Positions 52,297-61,791 of a stretch of 64,000 bases of DNA are shown here, one piece after another. The position numbers were made by a program, and so were the translations under genes. The notes under the pieces are model-generated. The model saw only the letters and a list, made by a program, of their open reading frames with translations, had not been told where the DNA came from and searched no databases. Within the stretch, counting starts at the first letter, position 1. Each line of letters opens with the position of its first letter. The stretch is from Agathobaculum massiliense (GTDB taxonomy: Bacteria; Bacillota; Clostridia; Oscillospirales; Butyricicoccaceae). The stretch spans positions 806,001 to 870,000 of the forward strand of contig NZ_OMPN01000001.1 in NCBI RefSeq assembly GCF_900291975.1, read 5' to 3'.

Positions 52297-53124
52297 TCAA
52301 TCGACGAATTTCCCCATTTTCTCATAGGCCTCAGGGATAACCGTCTCCGGTCCTTTCGCCCAGATCTCCGAATTGAGCACCTCAACCGATACCGGACCGT
52401 CATAGCCGCAGGCGCGGACGCATTCCATGTATCGCCGCACGTCGATCCGCCCGTCTCCCGGCATGCAGCGGTGGTTCTGGTCAAGCCGCGCAAACGGAAT
52501 CTTTTCCGCATCGTTGAGATGCACCATGAACACCTTTTCCGGCGCGATGCGGCAGATCACATCAAAGTCCGCGCCCACATCCCACAGGTACAGGTTGAAA
52601 TCGTCGATCACCAGCCCGACCTCCGGCCGGTCCGCCGCCTGCACCAGCCGCCAAGCGGTGCCGATATCCCCGATCGCCATGGTTCCGACCGGCTCGAAAG
52701 CGATCTTCATCCCTCTCGCCCCGCCCCTGTCCGCCAGGCGATGCAACGCCTGCAGCGTGTCCGTGAAAATCGCTTCGTCGGTGACGCCTGCCGGCAGATC
52801 GGCCCGTTCGTTAGAAAGGACGATCACCCGATCCGCACCGGCCGCTTCCCCCAGGTCGCAGGCGAAGTCCAACTGGGCGCATACGTCCTCCCACTGCTGC
52901 TCTGTGCAAAAGTTTATGGAAAATATTGCATTTATCGAGGCGCACCGCATCCGGTGCGCTTGCATCAGCCGGCTGAGATCCTGCAGCGTGTGTTCCTGCA
53001 GATAGTTTCTTGCCTTTTGAAAATCGATTTCCACCGAGGAAAAACCCACGTCCGCGCAAAGCCTGATATCCTGCTCCAATGATGAATTCGCCGCGCAGGT
53101 CTGCAAATTGTAACATCGTTCCAT
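52297..53124 (-). CDS. Sugar epimerase/isomerase (xylose isomerase-like TIM barrel)
   Basis: A 275-residue AP-endonuclease-2/IolE-type barrel. Metal-binding segments are visible: IAFEPVG (Glu), VIDDFNLYLWDVG (Asp), VHLNDAE and then VSVEVLNSEIW (Glu). Such proteins epimerise or isomerise ketoses and inosose-like sugars with Mn or Zn. ATG 53124 follows GGAGGAGGA. First gene of the sugar operon; it is followed by a 133-bp gap and the GPH transporter. Confidence 0.87.
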   Translation of the reverse strand: MERCYNLQTCAANSSLEQDIRLCADVGFSSVEIDFQKARNYLQEHTLQDLSRLMQAHRMRCASINAIFSINFCTEQQWEDVCAQLDFACDLGEAAGADRVIVLSNERADLPAGVTDEAIFTDTLQALHRLADRGGARGMKIAFEPVGTMAIGDIGTAWRLVQAADRPEVGLVIDDFNLYLWDVGADFDVICRIAPEKVFMVHLNDAEKIPFARLDQNHRCMPGDGRIDVRRYMECVRACGYDGPVSVEVLNSEIWAKGPETVIPEAYEKMGKFVD

Positions 53125-53344
53125 ATCCTGTCCTCCTCCGCCTCCAATCGTACCATTGCATATATTTTTTCTTTTTGTACGTTTCATTTTAAGCAATTCG
53201 CACAAACTTTCCATGTTTCAGAGGGACAGCTTCCAACTTTTTAGGTCCATCTGAATAAAGATTTAACACACTCCCGACAATAATCACAAATTTCCCTACG
53301 GCGCTTTGTCAGGATTGCTACAATAAAAATTTATAACCCCGCAA
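53125..53344. other. AT-rich intergenic region upstream of the sugar operon
   Basis: About 220 bp without a gene. It must contain the operon promoter, but no strong sigma-A boxes are seen on the minus strand (a weak TTGTCG, 17 bp, TATTCA is the best), which fits an activator-dependent AraC-type promoter. No clear operator was identified. Confidence 0.5.
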
Positions 53345-53383
53345 AGAAAAAAGCCGCCGGACGCCTCGGGTGCGTCCGGTGGC
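53345..53383 (-). terminator. Second terminator upstream of the sugar operon
   Basis: Stem GCCACCGGACGC / GCGTCCGGCGGC on the minus strand, followed by TTTTTTCTTT. About 60 bp beyond the first terminator and in the same direction. Confidence 0.8.
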
Positions 53384-53442
53384 TTACCGCCTGTGCTTTT
53401 TATCAATATGAATTATCCCCTGTCTTTTCCTGCATATGGCGC

Positions 53443-53474
53443 AAAAAACGGCCCCTGCGTTTTCGCAGGGGCCG
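53443..53474 (-). terminator. Terminator of the GerMN gene
   Basis: Minus strand CGGCCCCTGCG, loop AAAA, complement CGCAGGGGCCG, then TTTTTT. Confidence 0.92.
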
Positions 53475-53483
53475 TCCATACCT

Positions 53484-54068
53484 TTACGGGTTGCTGTTTG
53501 CCGTTAACGGATAGTCATAGATATCGTGTCCGGTTTCGAGCGGAGCGCCGTCCACTGTGATCAAAACCTGATCCACGCCGCGCGCCTGCGCGAACGTATT
53601 GACCAGCGAATAGATCAGCATGCTCTCTCCCGTGGTGCCGGACGCGCGGACCGCCTCGCCATAGGCGGCGTTCATGTCCAGCTTGAGTACGCTGTCCTCC
53701 ACGGACGACGACTGGACCTCGACACCAGCCGGCAGGGAATTGGCCGCGATCAGCGCGTCCACCAATGCCTGATCCGAGTCGTCCTTCGCGTCCGCGCCGA
53801 CCGGCGTCAGGGTTTCGCCCTGTTCATCCGGCACATACACGATCACCGACTCCCCGCCCGAAGGGTTGGGGTTGTCTGGCTGCACCGGCTCCTCGTCCGG
53901 CTTGTCCGGCGTATCCGGCCCTTCCGGCTCCGCTGGCTTTTCCGGTTCGCTGACGGGCGGCTCTTCCTGTGTCTGCTGCCGCCCCGACACATAGCCATAT
54001 ACGCATGCCGCCGCGATCAACGCGACTACTATCAGGACCACAATAACAATCAAAGTACGTTTTTTCAT
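53484..54068 (-). CDS. GerMN domain membrane-anchored protein
   Basis: A 194-residue protein. An N-terminal membrane anchor (residues 5-27) is followed by a Pro/Glu-rich linker (33-75) and a C-terminal GerMN domain (about 80-185, with LVDALIAA, LKLDMNAAY and LIYSLVNTFAQ). GerM family proteins act at the spore or vegetative envelope. In this form the domain is single, whereas GerM proper carries two. A long leader with a good promoter precedes it. Confidence 0.85.
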   Translation of the reverse strand: MKKRTLIVIVVLIVVALIAAACVYGYVSGRQQTQEEPPVSEPEKPAEPEGPDTPDKPDEEPVQPDNPNPSGGESVIVYVPDEQGETLTPVGADAKDDSDQALVDALIAANSLPAGVEVQSSSVEDSVLKLDMNAAYGEAVRASGTTGESMLIYSLVNTFAQARGVDQVLITVDGAPLETGHDIYDYPLTANSNP

Positions 54069-54183
54069 CCAAAACGCCTCCTTCCTTTTGCATCACAGCG
54101 CCACGGCAGCAGCCTTCCGGCACAAGGGCCGCGCACAGCCAAACCCGCCCTGGCAAATCGGTATTCCTTTTATTATATTTTCA

Positions 54184-54213
54184 ATTATATCATATTAGAC
54201 GAACCGGATACAA
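54184..54213 (-). promoter_or_regulatory. Promoter of the GerMN gene
   Basis: Minus strand TTGTAT, 18 bp, TATAAT. Confidence 0.65.
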
Positions 54214-54229
54214 GCCTTGTTCCATTTGC

Positions 54230-54258
54230 TTGACAGCATCCCGTTTCCACGATACTAT
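54230..54258 (+). promoter_or_regulatory. Promoter of the TIGR00266 gene
   Basis: TTGACA, 17 bp, TACTAT. Divergent from the GerMN promoter. Confidence 0.65.
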
Positions 54259-54306
54259 AAAAATGGAAGTTTTATTCACCTCAGCACTGTAAAAGGAGGA
54301 TACCGT

Positions 54307-54984
54307 ATGAATTATGAAATCAAGGGCGGCGTATTTCCGGTCGTGGTCTGCCAGTTGGCCGACGGCGAGCAGATGATCACGGAAAAGGGTTCTATGGTCT
54401 GGATGAGTCCCAATATGCAGATGGAAACGCGCGGCGGCGGCCTTGGGAAAATGTTTTCCAAAGCTTTTTCCGGCGAAAGCATGTTCCAGAACATCTATAC
54501 CGCGAACGGCGCGGGCATGATCGCTTTCGGCTCCAGCTTCCCCGGCAAAGTCCTGCCGCTCGATATCGCCCCCGGCCGCGAAATGATCGTGCAAAAAAAC
54601 GCATTCCTCGCCTCGGAAGCGGGAGTTGAGCTTTCCATCCATTTCAATAAAAAGCTGGGCGCAGGCTTTTTCGGCGGTGAGGGCTTCATTATGCAGCGCC
54701 TGTCCGGTTCCGGCACCGCCTTTGTTGAGATTGACGGCGAGTTGGTCGAATACGATCTGGCTGCGGGGCAGAAAATGGTGGTTGACACCGGAAACGTCGC
54801 GGGCTTTGAGCCGAGCGTGTCCATCGATATCCAGCAGGTACCCGGCCTGAAAAACAAGCTGCTCGGCGGTGAGGGGCTGTTTAACACTACCCTGACCGGC
54901 CCGGGCAAAATCTGGCTGCAGACCATGCCGATCTCCGGCGTCGCCATGGCCATCCGCCCGTTCATCCCTACGGGCAACGGCTGA
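54307..54984 (+). CDS. TIGR00266/AIM24 family protein
   Basis: A 225-residue beta-rich protein of the TIGR00266 (AIM24, tryptophan RNA-binding attenuator-like) family. Gly-rich turns (GGGLGKMFSKAFSGESMF, GAGFFGGEGFIMQRLSGSG) are characteristic. The fold resembles the TRAP ring, but there is no evidence that this protein binds tryptophan. Role unknown. GGAGGATACC precedes the ATG at 54307. It is convergent with trpA across a shared terminator. Confidence 0.88.
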   Translation: MNYEIKGGVFPVVVCQLADGEQMITEKGSMVWMSPNMQMETRGGGLGKMFSKAFSGESMFQNIYTANGAGMIAFGSSFPGKVLPLDIAPGREMIVQKNAFLASEAGVELSIHFNKKLGAGFFGGEGFIMQRLSGSGTAFVEIDGELVEYDLAAGQKMVVDTGNVAGFEPSVSIDIQQVPGLKNKLLGGEGLFNTTLTGPGKIWLQTMPISGVAMAIRPFIPTGNG

Positions 54985-55003
54985 CCGGCTGGTCATTATT
55001 TGC

Positions 55004-55041
55004 AAAAAAGTGGAGGAAACAGGAGTTTCCTCCACTTTTTT
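55004..55041. terminator. Bidirectional terminator between the TIGR00266 gene and trpA
   Basis: Stem AAAAAAGTGGAGGAAAC, loop AGGA, complement GTTTCCTCCACTTTTTT. Confidence 0.95.
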
Positions 55042-55047
55042 GCATTT

Positions 55048-55824
55048 TTACAGCGCATGCACTGCCTGTACCATCTCGCGTACATAGGCTGTGACCGGCG
55101 GCACGCAGTCCGCGCCGTACTGGGCGCACAGCTTGACGATCGCCGAGCCGACAATCGCGCCGTCCGACTTCGCCGCCATTTCCGCCGCCTGCGCGGGTGT
55201 GGAAATGCCGAAGCCGACCGCGCACGGGATATCGCGCTCCTCCCGCACCAGCCGCACCATCGCGCCCACGTCGGTCGTGATATGTGAGCGCACGCCGGTC
55301 ACGCCGAGCGAGGACACGCAATACACAAAGCCCTCGGCCGCGCGCGCAATCGCACGGACACGCTCGTGCGAGGTCGGCGCGACAAGCGAGATCAGATCAA
55401 GCCCGTACTGCCGGCACAGCGGATCAAATTCACCCTTTTCCTCATACGGCAGATCGGGCAGGATCAGCCCGTCCATGCCGGCCTCCGCCGCAGTGCGGAT
55501 AAACCGTTCCGCCCCATAAGAGAACACCACGTTGGCATAGGTCATGAATACCATAGGCACGTCGGTTCTGGCGCGCAAACGGCGCACCATGTCGAAAATC
55601 TTATCCGTCGTCACGCCGCCCGCGAGCGCACGTTCGTTCGCCGCCTGAATGACCGGCCCCTCCGCGGTCGGGTCGGAAAACGGAATGCCAAGCTCGATCA
55701 GGTCCGCGCCCGCTTCCGCCATTGCGCAGACCAGCGCCTCGGTCACCGCGAGCGACGGGTCGCCGCAGGTGACGAACGGGATGAACGCCTTGCCGCGGGC
55801 AAATGCCTGCCTTACCTTACTCAT
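55048..55824 (-). CDS. trpA: Tryptophan synthase alpha chain
   Basis: It cleaves indole-glycerol phosphate to indole and glyceraldehyde 3-phosphate. The 258-residue barrel carries the catalytic Glu in [20 protein letters not shown] and the catalytic Asp in [10 protein letters not shown], plus the GFGIST phosphate loop. ATG 55824 follows GGGGGGAGG and overlaps trpB by 8 bp. Last gene of the operon. Confidence 0.96.
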   Translation of the reverse strand: MSKVRQAFARGKAFIPFVTCGDPSLAVTEALVCAMAEAGADLIELGIPFSDPTAEGPVIQAANERALAGGVTTDKIFDMVRRLRARTDVPMVFMTYANVVFSYGAERFIRTAAEAGMDGLILPDLPYEEKGEFDPLCRQYGLDLISLVAPTSHERVRAIARAAEGFVYCVSSLGVTGVRSHITTDVGAMVRLVREERDIPCAVGFGISTPAQAAEMAAKSDGAIVGSAIVKLCAQYGADCVPPVTAYVREMVQAVHAL

Positions 55825-57001
55825 GGATATCCTCCCCCCGATAACGCGCGATCGCGGCGCAGTCCTTATCGCCGCGGCCTGAAATGTTGATGACAATGAT
55901 CTGGTCTTTGCCCATCTGCGGCGCGAGCTTCATCGCATGCGCGACCGCGTGCGCGGACTCGATCGCCGGTATAATGCCCTCGGTTCGGGACAGGTACTCG
56001 AACGCTTCCACCGCCTCGTCGTCCGTGACGGCGACGTATTCCGCGCGGCCGATGTCGTGCAGGTAGGCATGCTCCGGCCCGATGCCTGGGTAGTCCAGCC
56101 CTGCGGAAATCGAATACACCGGCGCGATCTGGCCGTACCCGTCTTGGCAGAAATAGCTCTTCATGCCATGGAAAATGCCCAGCCGTCCGGTGGCGATAGT
56201 GGCGGCAGTCTCGGCCGTGTCCACGCCGCGGCCCGCGGCCTCGCAGCCGATCAGCCGCACGCCCTTATCCTCAATGAAGTGGTAGAACGCGCCGATGGCG
56301 TTCGAGCCGCCGCCCACGCAAGCCAGCACCGCGTCCGGCAGGCGGCCTTCCCGCTCCAGCACCTGCGCCCTGATCTCCCTGGAGATCACCGCCTGGAAAT
56401 CGCGCACAATGGTCGGGAACGGGTGCGGCCCCATGCACGAGCCGAGGACGTAATGCGTATCCTCGATGCGGCTGGTCCACTCGCGCATGGTTTCACTGAC
56501 CGCGTCCTTGAGCGTACCCGTGCCGTTGTCCACCGGATGCACCCGCGCGCCCAGCAGCCGCATGCGGTACACGTTGAGCGCCTGCCGCTCGGTGTCCTCG
56601 CGCCCCATGAACACCTCGCACTCCATGTCCATCAGCGCGGCGGCGGTTGCTGTAGCCACACCGTGCTGTCCCGCGCCAGTCTCCGCGATCACGCGGGTCT
56701 TGCCCATTCTTTTGGCCAGCAGCACCTGCCCGAGCACGTTGTTGATCTTGTGCGCGCCTGTGTGGTTCAGGTCCTCGCGCTTGAGGTAAACCTTCGCTCC
56801 TCCCAGATCGCGCGTCATGCGCGCCGCATGATACAGGCGGCTCGGACGGCCTGCATAATCGTTCAGCAGTCCGGTCAGTTCCGCTTGAAAGGTGGGGTCG
56901 TTTTGATAGCGCTCATACGCCTGTTCGAGTTCAATGACCGCGTTCATCAGTGTTTCCGGCATGTACTGTCCGCCGTGTACGCCAAATCGTCCTTTGCTCA
57001 T
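55817..57001 (-). CDS. trpB: Tryptophan synthase beta chain
   Basis: It condenses indole with serine using PLP. The 394-residue length is normal for TrpB1. The PLP lysine lies in [19 protein letters not shown] binds the cofactor phosphate. Its start overlaps the trpF stop by 4 bp, typical of coupling between subunits of this pathway. Confidence 0.97.
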   Translation of the reverse strand: MSKGRFGVHGGQYMPETLMNAVIELEQAYERYQNDPTFQAELTGLLNDYAGRPSRLYHAARMTRDLGGAKVYLKREDLNHTGAHKINNVLGQVLLAKRMGKTRVIAETGAGQHGVATATAAALMDMECEVFMGREDTERQALNVYRMRLLGARVHPVDNGTGTLKDAVSETMREWTSRIEDTHYVLGSCMGPHPFPTIVRDFQAVISREIRAQVLEREGRLPDAVLACVGGGSNAIGAFYHFIEDKGVRLIGCEAAGRGVDTAETAATIATGRLGIFHGMKSYFCQDGYGQIAPVYSISAGLDYPGIGPEHAYLHDIGRAEYVAVTDDEAVEAFEYLSRTEGIIPAIESAHAVAHAMKLAPQMGKDQIIVINISGRGDKDCAAIARYRGEDIHE

Positions 57002-57609
57002 GGCTGTTCTCCCCTTACCAGCGCCGCCACGCGGCGCATTTTTGTTTCGTCCTTGACGCTGTCCGTTTCGATCCCGCTCGACAGGTCGAGCGCGTACGCG
57101 CCCGTGCGCAGGGCGAGCGGGAGGTTGCTTTCATTCAGGCCTCCGGCGAGGAAGTACGGCTTTTCCACCGCCCCGATCAGCGACCAGTCAAATGTGTGTC
57201 CGCTCCCACCGCAGACGCCTTTTATCGAAGCATCCAACAGCAGGAATTCCACTGGATAGTCTTTTACCCGTTCAATATCCGCATACGCCCCCACACGGAC
57301 CGCATACAGCACCTGCGCGCCTGTCATACCGCGCAGGCGATCGAGATACGCCCTGTTTTCCCCGCCGTGAAGCTGCACCAGGTCGATTACGCCCGCGTTT
57401 ACCAGCGCTGCGATGCGCTCCGGTTCGTCATTGACAAACACGCCCACGGCCTGTATGCCCGGCGCAAGCTGCGCGCGCAGCCGCGCCGCCTGTTCCTCGG
57501 TCACACGGCGGCGGCTGTCCGCAAACACAAAGCCGACATAGTCGGGGCGGGCCGCATTTGCAGCCAGGATATCCTGCATGCGGGTCAGGCCGCAGAATTT
57601 GAGCTTCAT
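56998..57609 (-). CDS. trpF: Phosphoribosylanthranilate isomerase
   Basis: A 203-residue barrel that converts PRA to CdRP. The N-terminal [11 protein letters not shown] supplies the catalytic cysteine, and the conserved aspartate lies in [19 protein letters not shown] forms the phosphate site. Overlaps trpC by 4 bp. Confidence 0.96.
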   Translation of the reverse strand: MKLKFCGLTRMQDILAANAARPDYVGFVFADSRRRVTEEQAARLRAQLAPGIQAVGVFVNDEPERIAALVNAGVIDLVQLHGGENRAYLDRLRGMTGAQVLYAVRVGAYADIERVKDYPVEFLLLDASIKGVCGGSGHTFDWSLIGAVEKPYFLAGGLNESNLPLALRTGAYALDLSSGIETDSVKDETKMRRVAALVRGEQP

Positions 57610-58388
57610 TTCACCGCCTCCCTCAGGCCGCGCAGCGCCTCCTCCTTATCGAGCGACCGCATCAGGTATTCGCCCACCAGCAGCGCGTCCGCCCCAGCCT
57701 GCCGCAGCGCAGCCGCGTCCGCCGGACAGGATACGCCGCTCTCTGCGACAAAGACCGCGCCCGCCGGCACGCCCGCGCGCAGCCGCGCTGCATTGTTCAA
57801 ATCGACCGAGAAATCCTTCAGGTTGCGGTTATTCACGCCGATTACCCGCGCACCCGCTGCAGCTGCGGAACGCAACTCCGCTTCGTCGTGCGTCTCCACC
57901 AGCGCGGACAGGCCGAGCGCGTCACAGATCGCGAGATATCGCCGCAGCGTATTCGTATCCAGCAGCCCACAGAGCAGCAGTACCGCGTCCGCGCCCAACA
58001 CCTTCGCCTCGTAGAGCTGATATTCGTCCACCGTAAAATCCTTGCGCAGCAGGGGAACATCGACCGCCAGCCGTACCGCACGGAAGATATCGTCCGAGCC
58101 GAGGAACCATTTCGACTCGGTCAGCACCGAGATGCAGTCCGCGCCCGCCTCCTCGTACTGCCCGGCAATGCCAAGGTAGTCGAACTGCGGATCGATCACG
58201 CCCTTGGAGGGGCTGGCCTTTTTGATCTCGCAGATGAATGCGGCTTCTCTGCCCGCGAGCGCCTTTTCAAAGCGGAAGTCTCCGCGCGGCAGGGCTTCGG
58301 CCCGCGCCCTGAGCTCCTCCAGCGGGACACGCGCCCTGGCTGCCGCGACCCGCTCGCGCGCATGGGCGGCAATTTCGTCCAGGATCAT
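57606..58388 (-). CDS. trpC: Indole-3-glycerol phosphate synthase
   Basis: A 260-residue barrel that closes the indole ring. FICEIKKASPSKG contains the catalytic Lys; VLTESKWFLGS, LRKDFTVDEYQ and GVNNRNLKDF follow in the expected order. Separate from trpF, unlike the Escherichia coli fusion. Overlaps trpD by 4 bp. Confidence 0.97.
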   Translation of the reverse strand: MILDEIAAHARERVAAARARVPLEELRARAEALPRGDFRFEKALAGREAAFICEIKKASPSKGVIDPQFDYLGIAGQYEEAGADCISVLTESKWFLGSDDIFRAVRLAVDVPLLRKDFTVDEYQLYEAKVLGADAVLLLCGLLDTNTLRRYLAICDALGLSALVETHDEAELRSAAAAGARVIGVNNRNLKDFSVDLNNAARLRAGVPAGAVFVAESGVSCPADAAALRQAGADALLVGEYLMRSLDKEEALRGLREAVK

Positions 58389-59401
58389 GCGGATACCTCC
58401 TGTGTCGTCCGGATAAACTGTCCCAGCTTAGCATACGCTGCGCCGCTGTCGATCAGCTCCGCGGCCTTTTTGATGCCATCTGCGAGCTGGATGCCGTCGA
58501 TACCAAGGTAGAGCGCGATACCCGCGTTGAGCAGTATCTCGCTGCGCTTCGCGCCGCGCTCTTTGCCCGAAAGTACGTCGCGCGTGATCTGCGCGTTCTC
58601 TTGCGGCGAGCCGCCGCGCAGGTCGGCCACCGTGCAGGACGGCAGGCCGAGGTCGGCCGGCGTGAACGCATACGGCGTCAGCTTGCCGAAGCGGATCTCG
58701 CACACCTTGTTCTCCCCGAGCAGGCTCGCCTCGTCCATGCCCCCGCCGCAGACCACCATGCCGCGCGTCACGCCGAGGTTGGAGAGTACCTGCGCCATCG
58801 GCAGCACCAGCTTTTCGTCGTACACGCCGAGCAACTGCATGGTCGCGCGCGCCGGATTGGACAGCGGCCCCAGCACGTTGAACAGCGTGCGCTCGCGCAT
58901 ACCCTTGCGCACGGGCGCAACGTTTTTCATCGACTTGTGATAGCCCTGCGCGAACAGGAAGCAGATACCGGTTTCCGTGAGCACGCGCTCGTTCTGCTCT
59001 GGGGACAGGTCGATCGCCGCGCCCAGCGCTTCGAGCACGTCTGCCGCGCCCGACTTGGACGACACCGAGCGGTTGCCGTGCTTGGCGATCGGCACTCCGC
59101 CCGCCGCCGCGACAAAGGACGCGGTGGTCGAGATGTTGAACGAGCCGACCTCGTCCCCGCCGGTGCCGACAATGTCCATCACCGCGCCGCGCGGCTCGAT
59201 ATGCGCGCCCTTTTCGCGCATCACCTCGGCACAGGCCGTGATTTCGGTGATGGTTTCGCCCTTCATGCGCAGGGCGGTGAGCAGCGTCGCCATCTCGATA
59301 TCGGTCGCCGTACCGTCCATCATCTCCTGCATCGTGGCGCGGGCGGTGTCATAATCCAGATCCCTGCCGTTGATCACTGTGTGGATCGCCTGCTGTATCA
59401 T
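58385..59401 (-). CDS. trpD: Anthranilate phosphoribosyltransferase
   Basis: A 338-residue class III phosphoribosyltransferase. The PRPP loop VGTGGDEVGSFNIST and KHGNRSVSSKSGAADVLEALG are complete. Not fused to TrpG. It lies 18 bp after trpG behind AAGGAGG. Confidence 0.97.
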   Translation of the reverse strand: MIQQAIHTVINGRDLDYDTARATMQEMMDGTATDIEMATLLTALRMKGETITEITACAEVMREKGAHIEPRGAVMDIVGTGGDEVGSFNISTTASFVAAAGGVPIAKHGNRSVSSKSGAADVLEALGAAIDLSPEQNERVLTETGICFLFAQGYHKSMKNVAPVRKGMRERTLFNVLGPLSNPARATMQLLGVYDEKLVLPMAQVLSNLGVTRGMVVCGGGMDEASLLGENKVCEIRFGKLTPYAFTPADLGLPSCTVADLRGGSPQENAQITRDVLSGKERGAKRSEILLNAGIALYLGIDGIQLADGIKKAAELIDSGAAYAKLGQFIRTTQEVSA

Positions 59402-59419
59402 TTGCTTTGCCTCCTTAGC

Positions 59420-59989
59420 TCAATGGGTGGATAGGAAATTTTTCAGTATCGTATCGCCCCGCGGGGTCAGGATGGATTCCGGATGGAACTGCACCCCGTA
59501 AACGGGCCACGTTTTGTGCCGCACGGCCATGATCTCGCCGTTCCCATCGCGCGCGGTCACGACAAGGCAGTCCGGCAGGGTGTCCGGCTCGGCCACCAGC
59601 GAGTGGTAGCGCGCGACCGTCACCTGCCCTTCCAGCCCGCGGAACAGCGGATCGTCTGGATCGAGTGTGACCGTACTCTGCTTGCCGTGCATCAGCCGTT
59701 TCGCGTGTACGATACGCGCGCCGAATACCTCGCAGATCGCCTGATGCCCGAGGCACACGCCGAGAATGGGGATGCGGCCGCCCAGGCGCCGGATCACGTC
59801 CTCGCAGACGCCCGCGTCCTTCGGGTAGCCTGGGCCGGGCGACAGGAGGATGTGCGAGGGCTGCATCTGCTCGACCGCGCCGGCCGTTACCGCGTCGTTG
59901 CGCACCACCCGAATATCCGGCCGGATCGCCGCGGCCTGCTGGTACAGGTTGTAGGCAAAGGAATCGTAATTGTCGATCAGGAGTATCAT
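59420..59989 (-). CDS. trpG: Anthranilate synthase, glutamine amidotransferase subunit
   Basis: A 189-residue class I glutaminase supplying ammonia to TrpE. The nucleophile lies in LGVCLGHQAI and the His-Glu pair in VQFHPESIL. It may also serve PabB in folate synthesis, since no pabA is seen here, but that is conjecture. The start overlaps the trpE stop. Confidence 0.95.
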   Translation of the reverse strand: MILLIDNYDSFAYNLYQQAAAIRPDIRVVRNDAVTAGAVEQMQPSHILLSPGPGYPKDAGVCEDVIRRLGGRIPILGVCLGHQAICEVFGARIVHAKRLMHGKQSTVTLDPDDPLFRGLEGQVTVARYHSLVAEPDTLPDCLVVTARDGNGEIMAVRHKTWPVYGVQFHPESILTPRGDTILKNFLSTH

Positions 59990-61446
59990 CAGCCGTCCAC
60001 CTCCGATGCGCGTTCGATCGCGCTCATCACCGCGCGCGCCTTGTTCGCGCTTTCCATATATTCGTTATGCGGCACGGAGTCCGCCACGATACCGCCGCCC
60101 GCCTGCACGGTGACCATGCCCTCCTTCTTCGCCGCCATGCGGATGGCGATGCAGGTGTCCATATTGCCCGCCAGATCCAAATAGCCGAGCGCGCCGCCGT
60201 ATACGCCGCGCGGCGCGCGCTCCAGCTCCTCAATGATCTCGCACGCACGTATTTTAGGCGCGCCGGACAGCGTACCCGCGGGCAGCACCGCCTCGAGCGC
60301 GTCGAGCGCGTCGCAGCCGTCCGCGAGATCGCCCTCGACCTGCGAGCAGATGTGCATGATCTTGGAATAGCGGTGAATCATCTGATAGGCGGTCACCTCC
60401 ACCGAGCCGATCCGCGACACCCTCCCCAGGTCGTTGCGTCCCAAATCGACCAGCATATTATGCTCGGAAAGCTCCTTTTCGTCCGCCAGCAGCTCGCGTT
60501 CGAGCGTCTTGTCCTCGGCCGGTGTCGCGCCGCGCGGGCGGGAGCCGGCGACCGGAAAGGTGGTCAGCCGCCTGTCCTGCAGACGCACCAGCGTTTCGGG
60601 CGAGGAACACATGATCTCGTCTCCGTCGATGGACAAAAACACCATGTAGGGCGAGGGGTTGGTCGTGCGCAGCACACGGTAGGCCGGAAGCAGGCTGCCC
60701 GTATAGGGGCTGGTGAACTGCCGCGACTGCACTGCCTGAAAAATATCGCCGTTATAGATGTATTCCCGCGTTTTGCGGACAACTGCCGCGTACTGTTCCT
60801 CGGTTATGCTGCAGGAGAAGCAGGGCGTTTCCGCGGCCTGCAGCGGCGGGAGCGGGCTTTGGTCGTTCACCAGTGCGGCCATGTTTTCCAGCTCGGCGCA
60901 GGCTTTGCCGTAATTCTCCATCACGCTGTCCGTACTCATGTTGACAACCAGCACGAGCTTTTGCCGCAGATGGTCGTAGGCGATCACCTTGTCGAACAGC
61001 AGCAGGTCGAAGTCCTCCCACGCGCCGCGCCGGATGCGCAGCTTAGGTTCGGCGTAGCCCAACATTGCGTAAGCGAAGTAGCCCACGAACCCGCCGGTAA
61101 ACGGCGGCAGTCCCTCGATGCGGGGCGCGCGGTACTTGCCCAGCAGCTCCCGCAGCACATCGAGCGGCTTTGCGGTCTGTATGGTGCGGTTTTCCGCGCC
61201 CTCGATCGTGACCACGCCGTTTTTACACCGTGCGCGCAGCACCGGATCGTAGCCGAGGAAGGAGTAGCGCGCCCATTTTTCGCCACCCTCCACGCTTTCC
61301 AGCAGGAAAAACCGTCTGGACCGCGCCTGCAGCCGCCGCAGCAGCGCGATCGGCGTGACCATATCCGCGTAGATTTCGCGGCAGACCGGAATGGTCGCAT
61401 ACCGCTCCGCCAGTTTTACGATTGCATCACAGCCTGGTGTTATCAT
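59989..61446 (-). CDS. trpE: Anthranilate synthase component I
   Basis: A 485-residue chorismate-utilising enzyme. The allosteric tryptophan site is expected near FFLLESVEGGEKWARYSFLG. Catalytic-domain segments are GDIFQAVQSRQF, FPVAGSRPRG and GAPKIRACEII. ATG 61446 follows CGGAGGG; a longer frame would run back into the T-box terminator. First gene of the operon, controlled by the tryptophan T-box directly upstream. Confidence 0.96.
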   Translation of the reverse strand: MITPGCDAIVKLAERYATIPVCREIYADMVTPIALLRRLQARSRRFFLLESVEGGEKWARYSFLGYDPVLRARCKNGVVTIEGAENRTIQTAKPLDVLRELLGKYRAPRIEGLPPFTGGFVGYFAYAMLGYAEPKLRIRRGAWEDFDLLLFDKVIAYDHLRQKLVLVVNMSTDSVMENYGKACAELENMAALVNDQSPLPPLQAAETPCFSCSITEEQYAAVVRKTREYIYNGDIFQAVQSRQFTSPYTGSLLPAYRVLRTTNPSPYMVFLSIDGDEIMCSSPETLVRLQDRRLTTFPVAGSRPRGATPAEDKTLERELLADEKELSEHNMLVDLGRNDLGRVSRIGSVEVTAYQMIHRYSKIMHICSQVEGDLADGCDALDALEAVLPAGTLSGAPKIRACEIIEELERAPRGVYGGALGYLDLAGNMDTCIAIRMAAKKEGMVTVQAGGGIVADSVPHNEYMESANKARAVMSAIERASEVDG

Positions 61447-61489
61447 ATTTACCGCCCTCCGTTTGAAAACGATCTGGGCATCGGGGCAA

Positions 61490-61785
61490 GAAAAAAAGCC
61501 TTTGCCCTCACGATGCCGTCCTGCATCATGGGACAAAAGCCGAAACTTCTGCGGTGCCACCCAAATTGGCGTAAAAACGCCCGCTCAACAGCGCGCCAAC
61601 ACGCGCCCTCCCCTGGTAACGGCGGGATGCCCGTCAGCCATACTCTCCGGCGCGCCGGATTTGGGGCTGCCCTCACAAGTCCATTCGGAAACGGCCTTCG
61701 CTGCCACCCTCGCACCAACGGGCGGCTCTCTGGGAGCGCGGTCTCGCTCTTACTTACTCTTGCTCTGCGGTTTTGCCTTGTTCTG
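61490..61785 (-). promoter_or_regulatory. Tryptophan-specific T-box leader of the trp operon
   Basis: The minus strand has all main T-box parts. Stem I shows AGAGAGCC, the GTTGGTG distal loop and the specifier context GAATGGA, where UGG (61681-61683) is the tryptophan codon. The T-box bulge sequence GGGTGGCACCGCAG lies at 61549-61562. The alternative terminator hairpin follows (61498-61545) with a TTTTTTTT run at 61490-61497. Uncharged tRNA-Trp should stabilise the antiterminator and turn the operon on. Confidence 0.92.
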
Positions 61786-61791
61786 GTACAC

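Noticed and set aside
53319-53400. Possible plus-strand small RNA from an extended -10 (TGCTACAAT) ending at the 53353-53383 hairpin
   Set aside because: There is no -35 and only a weak CTTTTTATC after the stem on the plus strand; the hairpin is much better explained as a minus-strand terminator.
54307-54984. TIGR00266 protein as a TRAP-type tryptophan attenuator of the neighbouring trp operon
   Set aside because: The family resemblance to TRAP is structural only; the trp operon already has a complete T-box, and the gene lies at the far end of the operon.
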